Counted from the stretch's first letter, positions 8,371 to 16,945 are shown. The stretch: 64,000 bases of DNA from Ferruginibacter lapsinanis (GCF_020783315.1 NZ_CP086063.1:682001-746000), one strand, 5' to 3'. Notes: generated by a model not told the origin, from the letters alone. Numbers and translations: made by a program.

Positions 8371-10353
8371 TTATCCTGCTTCCACCCAAACCCCACTCTC
8401 TTTCAATAAATTTATCAATTCATCCACCGCAATAGCACTATCAATATTTCTTTTCACTACTTCTTTTCCTCTGTACAAAGTGATCTTATCTACGCCACTG
8501 CCCACATATCCAAAATCAGCATCTGCCATTTCCCCCGGACCATTTACAATACACCCCATAATGGCAATTTTCAATCCTTTCAAATGATTGGTAACCGCAC
8601 GGATCTTCGCGGTTGTTTCCTGCAATTCAAATAGTGTTCTGCCACAACTCGGACAACTGATATATTCTGTTTTGGATATTCTTGTACGTACCGCTTGTAG
8701 AATTGAGAAAGATGTATTGTTAATGAACTGATGATTATTTTTTGTTTCCAGATACGTTCTGCCAGAAACTTTTTTTACTTCCAGTTTAGACGGGTCATTC
8801 ATTAACCAGATACCATCACCAATCCCATCTAAAAATAATGCACCCGATTCTGCACTGAAGTGAATCAATTGTTCATCAATACTTGTGTCATTACTTTCAA
8901 CTGTTAATATAACAGGACAGTTAATTTTTTGTTTCATCAAATCCACAACCAGCTTTCTTACAGATTGCATTGCATTTTTAACTGAAGAATAAATACACAA
9001 CACAACTGTTGAATCATTTTTTATTGCATCTGTTACAGCTCCTTCAAAATTTGAAGCATCAATTGCAACAAAATTTATCAATGAAGATTTTTGATCAGCT
9101 TTTAAAAATGCTGCCCCTTGATATAATGGAAAATATTTTTCTTTATCGTCAAGAGTCAGCCAAGTAGCATGATCACAAATTATTTTCAATGTACCCGGCA
9201 AAGCAAAATCTATCAGCTTATTGGCTGTATAAATGTAATCAGCCGCAGCATCGCCTATATTCCATTTATCTGTTATTTCATTATATGTATAACCAATCGC
9301 CTGTAAGTCTTTATGAACAATCGTTTCAGCTAACATAAAATCTGCCACCACCACCGGCACATGTTTTCCTCCAATATTTGAAACAACAGTTGTTTCTCTT
9401 CTTTTGTATTCAAACGGAGAATAAGGCAAGTTGGAGGTTGGAGGTTGGAGGTTGGGGGTTGCAAGTTGAAAGCCATTGTATCGTTTCACCAGGTCTTTAC
9501 ACACCGGAATTTCAAATTCAGGATCTTCAGTTAATGATACTCTTATTGTATCTCCAATACCATCTTCCAATAATGTTCCGATACCGATCGCACTTTTTAT
9601 TCTTCCATCTTCTCCATCTCCGGCCTCGGTTACGCCAAGGTGTAATGGATAACATTCTCCAAATTCCTCCATCATATGATTAATGAGCAATCGATAAGCC
9701 TGTACCATCACCAATGGATTACTGCTTTTCATACTCAAAATAATATTGTGATACTCTTCGCTTCTGGCAATGCGTAAAAATTCCATAGCACTTTCTACCA
9801 TGCCCATAGCAGTATCCCCATAGCGGCTCATAATTCTATCGCTCAAGCTTCCATGGTTAGTGCCAATACGCATAGCCGTACCATGCTCTTTACAAATTTT
9901 AACTAATGGAGTAAAGCGCTCTCTTATTCTTTCTATTTCTTCAGCGTACTCAGCATCGGTATATTCGATTTGTTCAAATTTCTTCTTATCAACATAGTTG
10001 CCCGGATTTACTCTCACCTTCTCTACAATAGTGGCGGCTATCTCTGCAGCATTAGGAGTAAAATGAATATCTGCAACCAGCGGGGTATTATATCCTCGCT
10101 TGCGTAATTCATTTTTTATATTCAATAAATTTTCTGCTTCTTTTTTGGAGGGTGCTGTAATACGAACCAACTCAGCCCCGGCTTCGATACAACGTATGGA
10201 TTGCTCTACTGTGGCAATGGTATCCATCGTATCTGTTGTGGTCATTGTTTGCACACGAATAGGATGACCATTCCCTAAAAGTAAATTGCCAATTTTTACC
10301 TCCCGTGTTTTAAGACGTTTATATTCAGTTAATGATTCTGTATAAAATTGCAT
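8371..10353 (-). CDS. ispG: 4-hydroxy-3-methylbut-2-en-1-yl diphosphate synthase IspG (long form)
   Basis: 660 residues, the long type found in Bacteroidota, Chlamydiae and plants: a TIM barrel (about 1-290), a central extra domain (about 330-560) and the [4Fe-4S] domain at the C-terminus with ISCPSCGRTLFELQ and MGCIVNGPGEMADADFG giving the three Cys ligands. It converts MEcPP to HMBPP in the MEP isoprenoid pathway. Oddity: residues about 296-309 are encoded by six exact heptamers (bases 9427-9468), a 42-bp in-frame repeat in the linker between barrel and central domain. Confidence 0.96.
   Translation of the reverse strand: MQFYTESLTEYKRLKTREVKIGNLLLGNGHPIRVQTMTTTDTMDTIATVEQSIRCIEAGAELVRITAPSKKEAENLLNIKNELRKRGYNTPLVADIHFTPNAAEIAATIVEKVRVNPGNYVDKKKFEQIEYTDAEYAEEIERIRERFTPLVKICKEHGTAMRIGTNHGSLSDRIMSRYGDTAMGMVESAMEFLRIARSEEYHNIILSMKSSNPLVMVQAYRLLINHMMEEFGECYPLHLGVTEAGDGEDGRIKSAIGIGTLLEDGIGDTIRVSLTEDPEFEIPVCKDLVKRYNGFQLATPNLQPPTSNLPYSPFEYKRRETTVVSNIGGKHVPVVVADFMLAETIVHKDLQAIGYTYNEITDKWNIGDAAADYIYTANKLIDFALPGTLKIICDHATWLTLDDKEKYFPLYQGAAFLKADQKSSLINFVAIDASNFEGAVTDAIKNDSTVVLCIYSSVKNAMQSVRKLVVDLMKQKINCPVILTVESNDTSIDEQLIHFSAESGALFLDGIGDGIWLMNDPSKLEVKKVSGRTYLETKNNHQFINNTSFSILQAVRTRISKTEYISCPSCGRTLFELQETTAKIRAVTNHLKGLKIAIMGCIVNGPGEMADADFGYVGSGVDKITLYRGKEVVKRNIDSAIAVDELINLLKESGVWVEAG
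9427..9468. repeat. Six-unit heptamer repeat inside ispG
   Basis: On the plus strand the units are CAAGTTG, GAGGTTG three times, GGGGTTG, CAAGTTG. Consensus nnGGTTG with exact 7-bp period; 42 bp keeps the ispG frame open. It encodes a Pro/Asn/Leu-rich linker. Confidence 0.9.
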
Positions 10354-10383
10354 AATTTAACGACAAATAAAAATAGATTGATA

Positions 10384-11202
10384 TTACATCTTGCCTTCTA
10401 AAAAGCCCAACTGTTTTAATATTCCCTTTATGATATTCTCTCTTACTTTTTGCATGTCAATATTAGCATCAGGTGATTTAACCAATAAAGCAAAAAAATA
10501 AGGATGTTTATTTTCTTCTATCCAACCAACCAACCAGCCGATATTTGTTTTTTGTTCATCAACTCCCCAGCCGCTTTTGTAGGATAATTTATACAATGTA
10601 TTATCCTCCTGCACCATGGCATCACGAACTATTTGCTGAGTACGTTTTTGAAAAGGCAGTTGATCAAAATACAAACGTTTTACCAACCCTAATTGTTCAT
10701 CCGGAGAAATTTTCAAACTATTATCAAGCCAGAAACTATCAATTTGGGTAGTGATTTTTCTTGTCCCGTAATTTAAAGTATCCAACCAATGTTGCATGGT
10801 ATCCTTTCCTATTTTTCTTGCTACTTCCTGAAAATAAGGAACGCTGCTTACTTTAAAAGCTTCTTCCATTGTCAGGTCCTTATTCCACTCTTCAACAGGA
10901 CGTTTTACGCCATCCCATTTTATGATCATTTTTTCATCCGTGATTCTTCCTGTTTCAATACCAACTAACGCATTCACTATTTTGAAAGTAGATGCAGGTA
11001 AAAAACGCATTGTATCTAACCGCATATTATACACCGTTACTTTACCACTACTATTGCTGAACATGGTAAAACAACCATCTACTTTATTTTCATCAAAATA
11101 TTTTTTAAGACTATCGTCAATTTTTGCTCTGTTTACCGAACAAGAGGTAATAAGCAATAAAGAACAGGAAATAAGGAATAAGAAAGTCAGGATTCGTTTC
11201 AT
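10384..11202 (-). CDS. Class D (OXA-type) beta-lactamase-like lipoprotein
   Basis: 272 residues. Lipobox LITSC (Cys21) predicts a lipoprotein. Serine beta-lactamase motifs are in order: STFK (Ser71, Lys74), SSVPYF (S-x-V, residues 119-121), YGT (145-147) in place of YGN, and KSG (209-211). FWLDNSLKIS matches the class D block around the omega-loop Trp. It should acylate penicillins; whether it hydrolyses them or acts as a sensor cannot be told, but no BlaR1-type membrane domain is attached. The signal-peptide h-region (residues about 3-18) is encoded by a 7-bp periodic repeat. Confidence 0.88.
   Translation of the reverse strand: MKRILTFLFLISCSLLLITSCSVNRAKIDDSLKKYFDENKVDGCFTMFSNSSGKVTVYNMRLDTMRFLPASTFKIVNALVGIETGRITDEKMIIKWDGVKRPVEEWNKDLTMEEAFKVSSVPYFQEVARKIGKDTMQHWLDTLNYGTRKITTQIDSFWLDNSLKISPDEQLGLVKRLYFDQLPFQKRTQQIVRDAMVQEDNTLYKLSYKSGWGVDEQKTNIGWLVGWIEENKHPYFFALLVKSPDANIDMQKVRENIIKGILKQLGFLEGKM
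11147..11195. repeat. Heptamer repeat encoding the beta-lactamase signal peptide
   Basis: Seven consecutive 7-bp units on the plus strand: GTAATAA, GCAATAA, AGAACAG, GAAATAA, GGAATAA, GAAAGTC, AGGATTC. Core nnAATAA is strict in four and degenerate in three. It covers codons 3-19 of the gene. Confidence 0.75.
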
Positions 11203-11234
11203 TCTAAAAGTATTAAAGCCTTTAAGGCTTGAGT

Positions 11235-11813
11235 TTATGGTTTTAAATGTTTAGCCGTTGCCTCTAATGTTTCGTAGAATTCAGTTCCGTATTTTCTTAT
11301 GATGGCATCTTTTAAAAAAACGTACACCGGGACTTTTAATTTTTTTCCAAGACTACAAGCCGCACTGCATAGGTCTTCCCGGGGCTCGTAGTTCACATAC
11401 TCAGTTTTTTTATTTTTACTTTGTTTGATCCTGATAGGAAACAGATGACAACTGATCGGCTTTTTCCATTGCACTTTACCATCATTATATGCTTGCTCTA
11501 TTCCACATTTTACAACTCCATTTGAATCCACGATCCCATAAACACAAATCTTACTTTCAATGGTAGGAGTTACCCAGCCAAATTCCTTATCATATACATA
11601 TTTTCCCTGGCGTTTAAGCTCTCGTACATTTTCCTCACTTAAATAAGGCAATACAGCCTCGTAGACACTGTCGATTTCTTTCAACTCGTCGTTATTTAAA
11701 GGAGCTCCGGCATCGCCGTCCACACAACAGCCACCCTTACATTTATTAAGGTCACAAACAAACTGCTCCTCCACGATTTCATCACTTACCAGTATATTAT
11801 CAATTGCGATCAT
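11235..11813 (-). CDS. DUF3109 family protein (Cys-rich, YkgJ-like)
   Basis: 193 residues from the ATG at 11813. The frame is open 31 codons further up, but MIAIDN is the usual family start and a TAACTTTG box lies 5 nt before it. Conserved Cys blocks are VCDLNKCKGGCCVDGDAGAPL (near residue 19), KICVYG, CGIEQAY, ISCHLFPIRI and DLCSAACSLG, a pattern suggesting a metal or Fe-S site. Function is unknown. It precedes the beta-lactamase on the same strand; a 15-bp palindrome (11216-11230) lies between them. Confidence 0.85.
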   Translation of the reverse strand: MIAIDNILVSDEIVEEQFVCDLNKCKGGCCVDGDAGAPLNNDELKEIDSVYEAVLPYLSEENVRELKRQGKYVYDKEFGWVTPTIESKICVYGIVDSNGVVKCGIEQAYNDGKVQWKKPISCHLFPIRIKQSKNKKTEYVNYEPREDLCSAACSLGKKLKVPVYVFLKDAIIRKYGTEFYETLEATAKHLKP

Positions 11814-11818
11814 TAACG

Positions 11819-11826
11819 CAAAGTTA
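11819..11826 (-). promoter_or_regulatory. -7 box of the DUF3109 gene (TAACTTTG), leaderless arrangement
   Basis: TAnnTTTG match on the minus strand that ends 5 nt before the ATG at 11813, so the mRNA would start at or within a base or two of the start codon. This supports the shorter reading frame. Confidence 0.5.
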
Positions 11827-11942
11827 AAACATTCGCTTATTACATTGGCAGCAAGTTCAATTAAAGCCTTTAACAAATTTCTAACGGAATTATTTATGAA
11901 ATTCAACCAGCCTTCAAATCATATACCCACAAACCAGCCTTT

Positions 11943-12629
11943 ATGCCCAACTCACGCCAACTAACCCTTCAAAGCAGTGTTCGCTATTTTTTTACCGCTC
12001 TTTTCTGGATACCTGTAGTTTTTTTTAGTTTGTTATTGGTAAAGAACACAATACCATATTTCTCTTTTAGTCAACATTTCAGCTTTATTGAAGAAAGAGC
12101 GATCCTTTTTCTGAAACCTATTTATAAATACAGTTTTTATACGCACATTTTTGCCGGAATGTTCTGCATTATCGCCGCACTTACACAATTCTCATCTTAT
12201 ATTTTAAAAAAGAGAAAAAGTATCCATATCTGGATGGGGAAGATTTATGTCTTTGTAGTGATCGTGTTGGGAGCTCCAACCGGATTATATATGAGTTTTT
12301 TTGCCAAAGGGAGTTTTTGGGAAAGAACATTATTCATGTTTATGGCTATGTACTGGATGTACAGCACAGTAAAAGGATTGCAGCTGATCAAACAAAAAAA
12401 TGTACTGGCGCATAAAAATTGGATGATTCGAAGTTATAGTATGGCAATGACTGCCGTTACTTTCAGAATTTATCACATACTTTTTTACTATTACGGAGTA
12501 GATCATTTACACAATTACGAAATATCCTTATGGATAAGTGTGCTGGGAAATATGCTGGTAGCTGAATATTTTATTTTTAGAAAAAGCAAAAACTATTTAA
12601 ACACATTTAAAATCAATTATACGAATTGA
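11943..12629 (+). CDS. DUF2306 family membrane protein
   Basis: 228 residues with about six hydrophobic segments (starting near residues 15, 60, 90, 125, 160 and 195). The conserved polar residues within or near them fit DUF2306: HIFAGMFCIIAALTQF, SIHIWMGKIYV, LAHKNWMIRSYSMAMTAVTF. An inner-membrane location is expected; some relatives have been suggested to bind haem through the His residues, which is not provable here. It stands alone on the plus strand between DUF3109 and a small secreted protein. Confidence 0.75.
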   Translation: MPNSRQLTLQSSVRYFFTALFWIPVVFFSLLLVKNTIPYFSFSQHFSFIEERAILFLKPIYKYSFYTHIFAGMFCIIAALTQFSSYILKKRKSIHIWMGKIYVFVVIVLGAPTGLYMSFFAKGSFWERTLFMFMAMYWMYSTVKGLQLIKQKNVLAHKNWMIRSYSMAMTAVTFRIYHILFYYYGVDHLHNYEISLWISVLGNMLVAEYFIFRKSKNYLNTFKINYTN

Positions 12630-12700
12630 CTTTTGTCCAATTAAAATGGATCACAAAAATCAGGATAAAAAATTCGTGTTATAAAAATTAAAATAAAAAT

Positions 12701-13105
12701 ATGAAAGCAATTATCTATGCAGGCATAAGCCTTTTCTCTGTAGCATCTGTATATGGTGTTGCAGATTATTATCAAACTGAAAAGAAAGGAACACTCAAAA
12801 ATCTGTATAAAGAAACTGAGCCTTCTACATTAAAAAATGCAGAAAGAACAATTACCACAGAAGAGTATTCAAGAGGCAAAATTGAAGAGCCGACTTCTTT
12901 AAATGAAGAGACCTCTTCAGTAAGCAAACCTGTTTCTTTAGCTGAAGTCAAAGAAAAAAAGAAAGAACCTGCAGCTAAAAAATCTACCAGAGCAACTAAG
13001 ACCGTAAATAATAGAAAAATAAATCTCGAAAATTTTTCGAGAGCTAAGCTACCTGTGATAACAGACACCCTTACAAAAACTGAAACTGAATTGTTTGAGC
13101 AATGA
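12701..13105 (+). CDS. Small secreted or anchored Lys/Glu-rich protein, unknown function
   Basis: 134 residues, not recognised. An N-terminal hydrophobic stretch (about residues 3-20, IIYAGISLFSVASVYGV) looks like a signal peptide or anchor. The rest is hydrophilic and low-complexity, rich in Lys, Glu, Thr and Ser, with KEKKKEPAAKKSTRATK near residue 88; probably disordered. It converges on gldD with 1 bp between the stop codons. No domain or partner is evident. Confidence 0.6.
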   Translation: MKAIIYAGISLFSVASVYGVADYYQTEKKGTLKNLYKETEPSTLKNAERTITTEEYSRGKIEEPTSLNEETSSVSKPVSLAEVKEKKKEPAAKKSTRATKTVNNRKINLENFSRAKLPVITDTLTKTETELFEQ

Positions 13106-13106
13106 C

Positions 13107-13811
13107 CTATTGCTGGTTATTTTTCCATTGAAAGGTATTGATGATGTGTTCCAGGTCTTTCTGTAAGAAATCCTGCACAGGTTTCAAAGAGTCAACATTT
13201 GGTGTTACTTCAAAATAGAGTGCACCACGTATGAAATTTTTTGTAGTATCGCTTAAGAAAAACTGTTTAGCTGTAGCTGCATTACCTCCTACTTTAAAGA
13301 AAACACCACTTACACCATTAGAGGTATGAATAAGACTATCCCGGATCGATGTAGCAGCTACATCATTCTTGTTGGTAAGATTAAAAGCATCATTCACCAT
13401 CTTATCAAATTGATTGATGGCAGTAGAATCTTTGTAAACACCACGGGCATCTTTTACTTTATACAAAGCTTTCCCTCCAATTATCTTATAACTCAAAAAC
13501 ACACGCCCCTTGAACTGCGGAAAATCAACATTTATCCAGTAGGGATTTTCCGGAGTGGCGTCAAAGTAAGTACTGTCCTGGATGATTTGTGCATACGAAG
13601 GATATTCAAATGTATAAGGAAACCCAGTCCGATCAAATTTCTGATAACTTCTTTGAGGCAAATCTATAGCAAAATAACCTCGCTTTTTTGAAACATATGG
13701 AGAATTGCAAGCTATTAAAAACAAGCAATAAGCAATTGTCAATACACAATAGGCAATTGATGAGCAAGATCTATTTTTACTGACGGGATTATTTTCTGTG
13801 TATGAATTCAT
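13107..13811 (-). CDS. gldD: Gliding motility lipoprotein GldD
   Basis: 234 residues from the ATG at 13811; the frame extends 19 codons upstream but that would run into the end of gldE. Lipobox LIAC is followed by NSPYVSKKRGYFAIDLPQR, the start of mature GldD, with FPYTFEYPSYA next. GldD is required for gliding in Flavobacterium and stabilises the GldJ/GldK machinery of T9SS motility. It follows gldE by 13 bp, the conserved gene order. Oddity: the signal-peptide core (SSIAYCVLTIAYCLFLIA) is encoded by a heptamer repeat. Confidence 0.9.
   Translation of the reverse strand: MNSYTENNPVSKNRSCSSIAYCVLTIAYCLFLIACNSPYVSKKRGYFAIDLPQRSYQKFDRTGFPYTFEYPSYAQIIQDSTYFDATPENPYWINVDFPQFKGRVFLSYKIIGGKALYKVKDARGVYKDSTAINQFDKMVNDAFNLTNKNDVAATSIRDSLIHTSNGVSGVFFKVGGNAATAKQFFLSDTTKNFIRGALYFEVTPNVDSLKPVQDFLQKDLEHIINTFQWKNNQQ
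13709..13771. repeat. Heptamer repeat encoding the GldD signal peptide
   Basis: The best-preserved part, 13723-13757, is five consecutive units ending in CAAT: AAGCAAT twice, TGTCAAT, ACACAAT, AGGCAAT. Weaker units continue on both sides. The array spells the repeated IAYC of the signal peptide. Confidence 0.8.
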
Positions 13812-13824
13812 TGGATCTATAAAA

Positions 13825-15168
13825 TTATTGTGCAGTTCTTTCCCGTATGGTAATTTGTACTTTATCAATTCTATTCTTATTTATTTCTAAAGGAATAAAA
13901 ACAAAATCACCGCTTACAACCTCTTCGTTTATCTGCGGAAATTCTCCGGCAATCTCTAATACCAATCCTGCAAGAGAATCGCTATCGCCTCTTACAACAT
14001 CAAATGTATCCATCGGCAAATTCATTGCTTTACATACATCATTTATCATTGTCTTACCCTCAAAAATATAATTGTATTCATCAATTTTTTTATTGACACT
14101 TTCTTCATCATCAAACTCATCTTTAATATCACCGATAATTTCCTCCATGATATCTTCCAGCGTAACAATACCGGAAGTACCCCCAAATTCATCTACCACT
14201 ACTGCAAAATGCATTCTTCTGTTTCTGAATTCCTGCAAAAGATCTTCGATCAGTTTTTGTTCATGAACAAAATACGGATGCCGCATCAAACTATGCCAAT
14301 CGTAATTATCGGGCTTGGAAGCATTAATGAAAGGCAACAGGTCTTTCGTGTGCAGCACGCCTAGTATCTCATCTAAATTATTTTTATATACCGGTAACCG
14401 GGAGTAATGTAACTCTTCTACTTGTTTTATCACATCTTCAAAAGTACATGTATGCTCAATTCCGCTTACGTCCAGGCGTGTCCGCATCACCTGCTTTACA
14501 GTTGTGTCACCAAATTTTCTGATCCCTTTCAGTATCTGCTTTTCTTCTATTGTAGCTTCATGTTCGGGCAACAGATCAATCGCATAATCCAGCTCGCTGT
14601 TATCCAGCATTGATGAATTAGCAGATGTAAATTTCTTTTCAATATTATCACTATACCCAACCATCCGTTTACTGAAACGATAAAATAAACTATTTGAAAT
14701 CTCCACTATCAATGATGCAGTAGATGCAAACCAAACTTTATGATGTGTTGCCCAAACTTTAGGTAACACTTCTCCAAATAACACAATCAAAAAAGTAACA
14801 GTAGCAACTTTTATTAAAAAGCTAAGCCAGAAACTAAGATGAAATACTTCTAACCAACCATCCATCAAAATATTTGCGATAAGAATAATACCAATATTTA
14901 CAAAACTATTGGCAATCAACATCGAGGCCAATAAAATTTTAGGTTGCTCAAGCAAGGTTACAATACGCCTGAAAGAAGGCTGCTGCTTGGTTTTAAGCAT
15001 ATTGATATCCTTATAGGTAAGTGAAAAGAAAGCAACCTCAGAACCTGCAATCAAAAATGAGATAGTAGATAATACCACAGCCAAAAATATAAGCACCGCT
15101 GATGCTGCAGGCGTTATTGCTAAAAATGTAAAGTACTGTGAAAAATTAATGACCGAATGATAATCCAA
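13825..15168 (-). CDS. gldE: GldE, CNNM/CorC-type transmembrane protein
   Basis: 447 residues. An N-terminal DUF21/CNNM membrane domain with about four segments (residues 15-170), then a CBS pair (about 210-330, VKQVMRTRLDVSGIE and GVLHTKDLLPF) and a CorC_HlyC domain at the end. GldE is a paralogue of CorC/TlyC proteins linked to gliding motility; ion transport is plausible for the family but unproven here. It sits in the conserved order mutY-ssb-gldE-gldD. Confidence 0.9.
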   Translation of the reverse strand: MDYHSVINFSQYFTFLAITPAASAVLIFLAVVLSTISFLIAGSEVAFFSLTYKDINMLKTKQQPSFRRIVTLLEQPKILLASMLIANSFVNIGIILIANILMDGWLEVFHLSFWLSFLIKVATVTFLIVLFGEVLPKVWATHHKVWFASTASLIVEISNSLFYRFSKRMVGYSDNIEKKFTSANSSMLDNSELDYAIDLLPEHEATIEEKQILKGIRKFGDTTVKQVMRTRLDVSGIEHTCTFEDVIKQVEELHYSRLPVYKNNLDEILGVLHTKDLLPFINASKPDNYDWHSLMRHPYFVHEQKLIEDLLQEFRNRRMHFAVVVDEFGGTSGIVTLEDIMEEIIGDIKDEFDDEESVNKKIDEYNYIFEGKTMINDVCKAMNLPMDTFDVVRGDSDSLAGLVLEIAGEFPQINEEVVSGDFVFIPLEINKNRIDKVQITIRERTAQ

Positions 15169-15197
15169 AACTGTAAATGTTAGTGAGCAATATTAAT

Positions 15198-15623
15198 TTA
15201 AAAAGGTAATCTCTCTGGAGCATCGTCTGCAGGAGGAATATCCCCTCCATGTTCTCCTTCTATTCCTTCGTGTCCCGGAATACTTCCGTCTGTTCTTTTA
15301 TCCAACATGATTAAATTATCGCCAACAACTTCTGTAGCAAATTTTTTGTTCCCCTCTTTATCTTCCCAACTACGTGTTTTTAATCTTCCTTCTATATACA
15401 CCAAACTCCCTTTATGCAAATATTTTTGCGCCAACTCTGCAAGCCCTCTCCATAACACCACCGTATGCCATTCTGTTTGTGATACCAGTTTACCACTCCT
15501 GTCTTTATAGGTTTCGGTAGTAGCTAACGAAAACTTTGCTACACCAATATTGCCTTCTAAAAATTGCATATCAGGATCTTTTCCCAAATTGCCAATCAAC
15601 ATTACTCTGTTTACACCTCTCAT
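15198..15623 (-). CDS. ssb: Single-stranded DNA-binding protein
   Basis: 141 residues: one OB fold starting RGVNRVMLIGNLGKDPD, with TEWHTVVLWRGLAELAQKYL and GRLKTRSWEDKEG, then a short linker and the tail PPADDAPERLPF, whose acidic end plus terminal Pro-Phe binds repair and replication partners. A tetramer is usual for this type. It lies between mutY and gldE, 29-35 bp from each neighbour, on the same strand. Confidence 0.96.
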   Translation of the reverse strand: MRGVNRVMLIGNLGKDPDMQFLEGNIGVAKFSLATTETYKDRSGKLVSQTEWHTVVLWRGLAELAQKYLHKGSLVYIEGRLKTRSWEDKEGNKKFATEVVGDNLIMLDKRTDGSIPGHEGIEGEHGGDIPPADDAPERLPF

Positions 15624-15657
15624 AGTGTTTTGTTTAATATTGTTTGCTATTGCGGTA

Positions 15658-16740
15658 TCACAAATTTAAAGATACGTTTTTATCTTTTAAATATAAAGTG
15701 ATAAATTTTGGGAATGGGAGCTTTTTGATCTCAGCTTTTGATACGGTATAATAGCCTTCTAACGGTAACGGCTTCCCTAATTCCACATGGATAAATCTCC
15801 CTTTTATCGTTTGATGGGTAAGTAATTGTCTATGTTCTTTTGAAATTTGAATTATTTTGAAGGCTTCCCCTATTTTTTTCTTTAGATAAGTTGACGACTG
15901 CAGTTCTTCTTCTGACAATGCTGAATTATTTTCGAGCAATACAAATTCGTATAGATTTTCCCATATGTCATTAGCAGGTCTTTTACGAACAAATACCTTT
16001 CCTTTATGCTCAATAATAAAATAATATAACCATCTTTCTTTTTTTATAATTGACTTTTCTTTAATTGGTAATAAATTGACTGTCCCCTTCAAATACGCTT
16101 CACAGGCGGATCTCAAGACACATTCACCACATAATGGTTGCTGCGGCTTACATACGGTTGCGCCAAAATCCATCAAGGCCTGATTGTATATTCCAGGAAG
16201 TTTTTTATCAAGTAAATCATCAGCTAATTGTGTAAATATTTTTTTACCATCGTTCGAATCTATTGGTGTATCAATATTAAAATATCTCGACAATACCCTA
16301 AACACATTACCATCTACAACAGCATGAGGTAAATTAAATGCAAATGAACCAATTGCTGCAGCCGTATAAGGACCAACACCTTTCAACGATAAGATATCTT
16401 CATATTTATCCGGAAATTTTCCTTTTAGCTCTGTAGAAATATATTTTGCGGTTGCTATTAAATTTTTACAACGGCTATAATAGCCCAATCCTTCCCAAAG
16501 CTTAAAAACTTTTGTTTCAGGGGCTTTTGCCAATTGGTTGATAGTAGGAAATGTTTTTACAAACCGATTATAATAGTTTAAGCCTTGATCTACCCTTGTT
16601 TGCTGCAAAATAATTTCACTTAACCATATTTTATATGGGTCTTTTTCTCCTTTCCAGGGCATTTCCCGATCATTTGCTTCCTCGTTCCACTTTAGCAGTG
16701 CTTTACTGAAATAACGCTTATTAGTATTGATAGCCATCAT
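15658..16740 (-). CDS. mutY: A/G-specific adenine DNA glycosylase MutY
   Basis: 360 residues (a second Met follows the first, so the start could be one codon later). The catalytic Glu42 is in WLSEIILQQTRV, the HhH hairpin in LKGVGPYTAAAIG, and the catalytic Asp143 in AVVDGNVFRVL. The [4Fe-4S] ligands are Cys197, 204, 207 and 213 (CKPQQPLCGECVLRSAC). A NUDIX-like C-terminal domain (about 230-350) would recognise 8-oxoG. MutY removes adenine opposite 8-oxoguanine. First gene of mutY-ssb-gldE-gldD. Confidence 0.96.
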   Translation of the reverse strand: MMAINTNKRYFSKALLKWNEEANDREMPWKGEKDPYKIWLSEIILQQTRVDQGLNYYNRFVKTFPTINQLAKAPETKVFKLWEGLGYYSRCKNLIATAKYISTELKGKFPDKYEDILSLKGVGPYTAAAIGSFAFNLPHAVVDGNVFRVLSRYFNIDTPIDSNDGKKIFTQLADDLLDKKLPGIYNQALMDFGATVCKPQQPLCGECVLRSACEAYLKGTVNLLPIKEKSIIKKERWLYYFIIEHKGKVFVRKRPANDIWENLYEFVLLENNSALSEEELQSSTYLKKKIGEAFKIIQISKEHRQLLTHQTIKGRFIHVELGKPLPLEGYYTVSKAEIKKLPFPKFITLYLKDKNVSLNL

Positions 16741-16802
16741 TTTTCAAATTTCTTATAAATTAAATATCCATCCACAATAAATATATCAAAACTACAAGTT
16801 AT

Positions 16803-16875
16803 TGATTATCAATTTATTACCGCAAAAAAGATATTCAAAAAATATAAATATTGCTGCTAAGTACTGATTATCAAT
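16803..16875. promoter_or_regulatory. Two copies of an 11-bp near-palindrome between mutY and HU
   Basis: TGATTATCAAT occurs at 16803-16813 and 16865-16875. The first copy is part of a 13-bp palindrome (ATTGAT, T, ATCAAT). They lie in the AT-rich divergent region and could be operator sites for either gene. No regulator is identified. Confidence 0.35.
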
Positions 16876-16945
16876 GATTAGTGTTGCATTTTTCATTTAT
16901 TTGTTTTACTTTTCGTGTACCATTATATACTTAAATTTCCTAGCC

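Noticed and set aside
9378..9683. Open frame on the plus strand across ispG
   Set aside because: It is antisense to conserved IspG codons and owes its openness partly to the heptamer repeat; no family features.
11814..11906. Longer DUF3109 protein with 31 extra N-terminal residues
   Set aside because: The extra part is unlike the family, and the promoter box lies inside it; MIAIDN at 11813 is the usual start.
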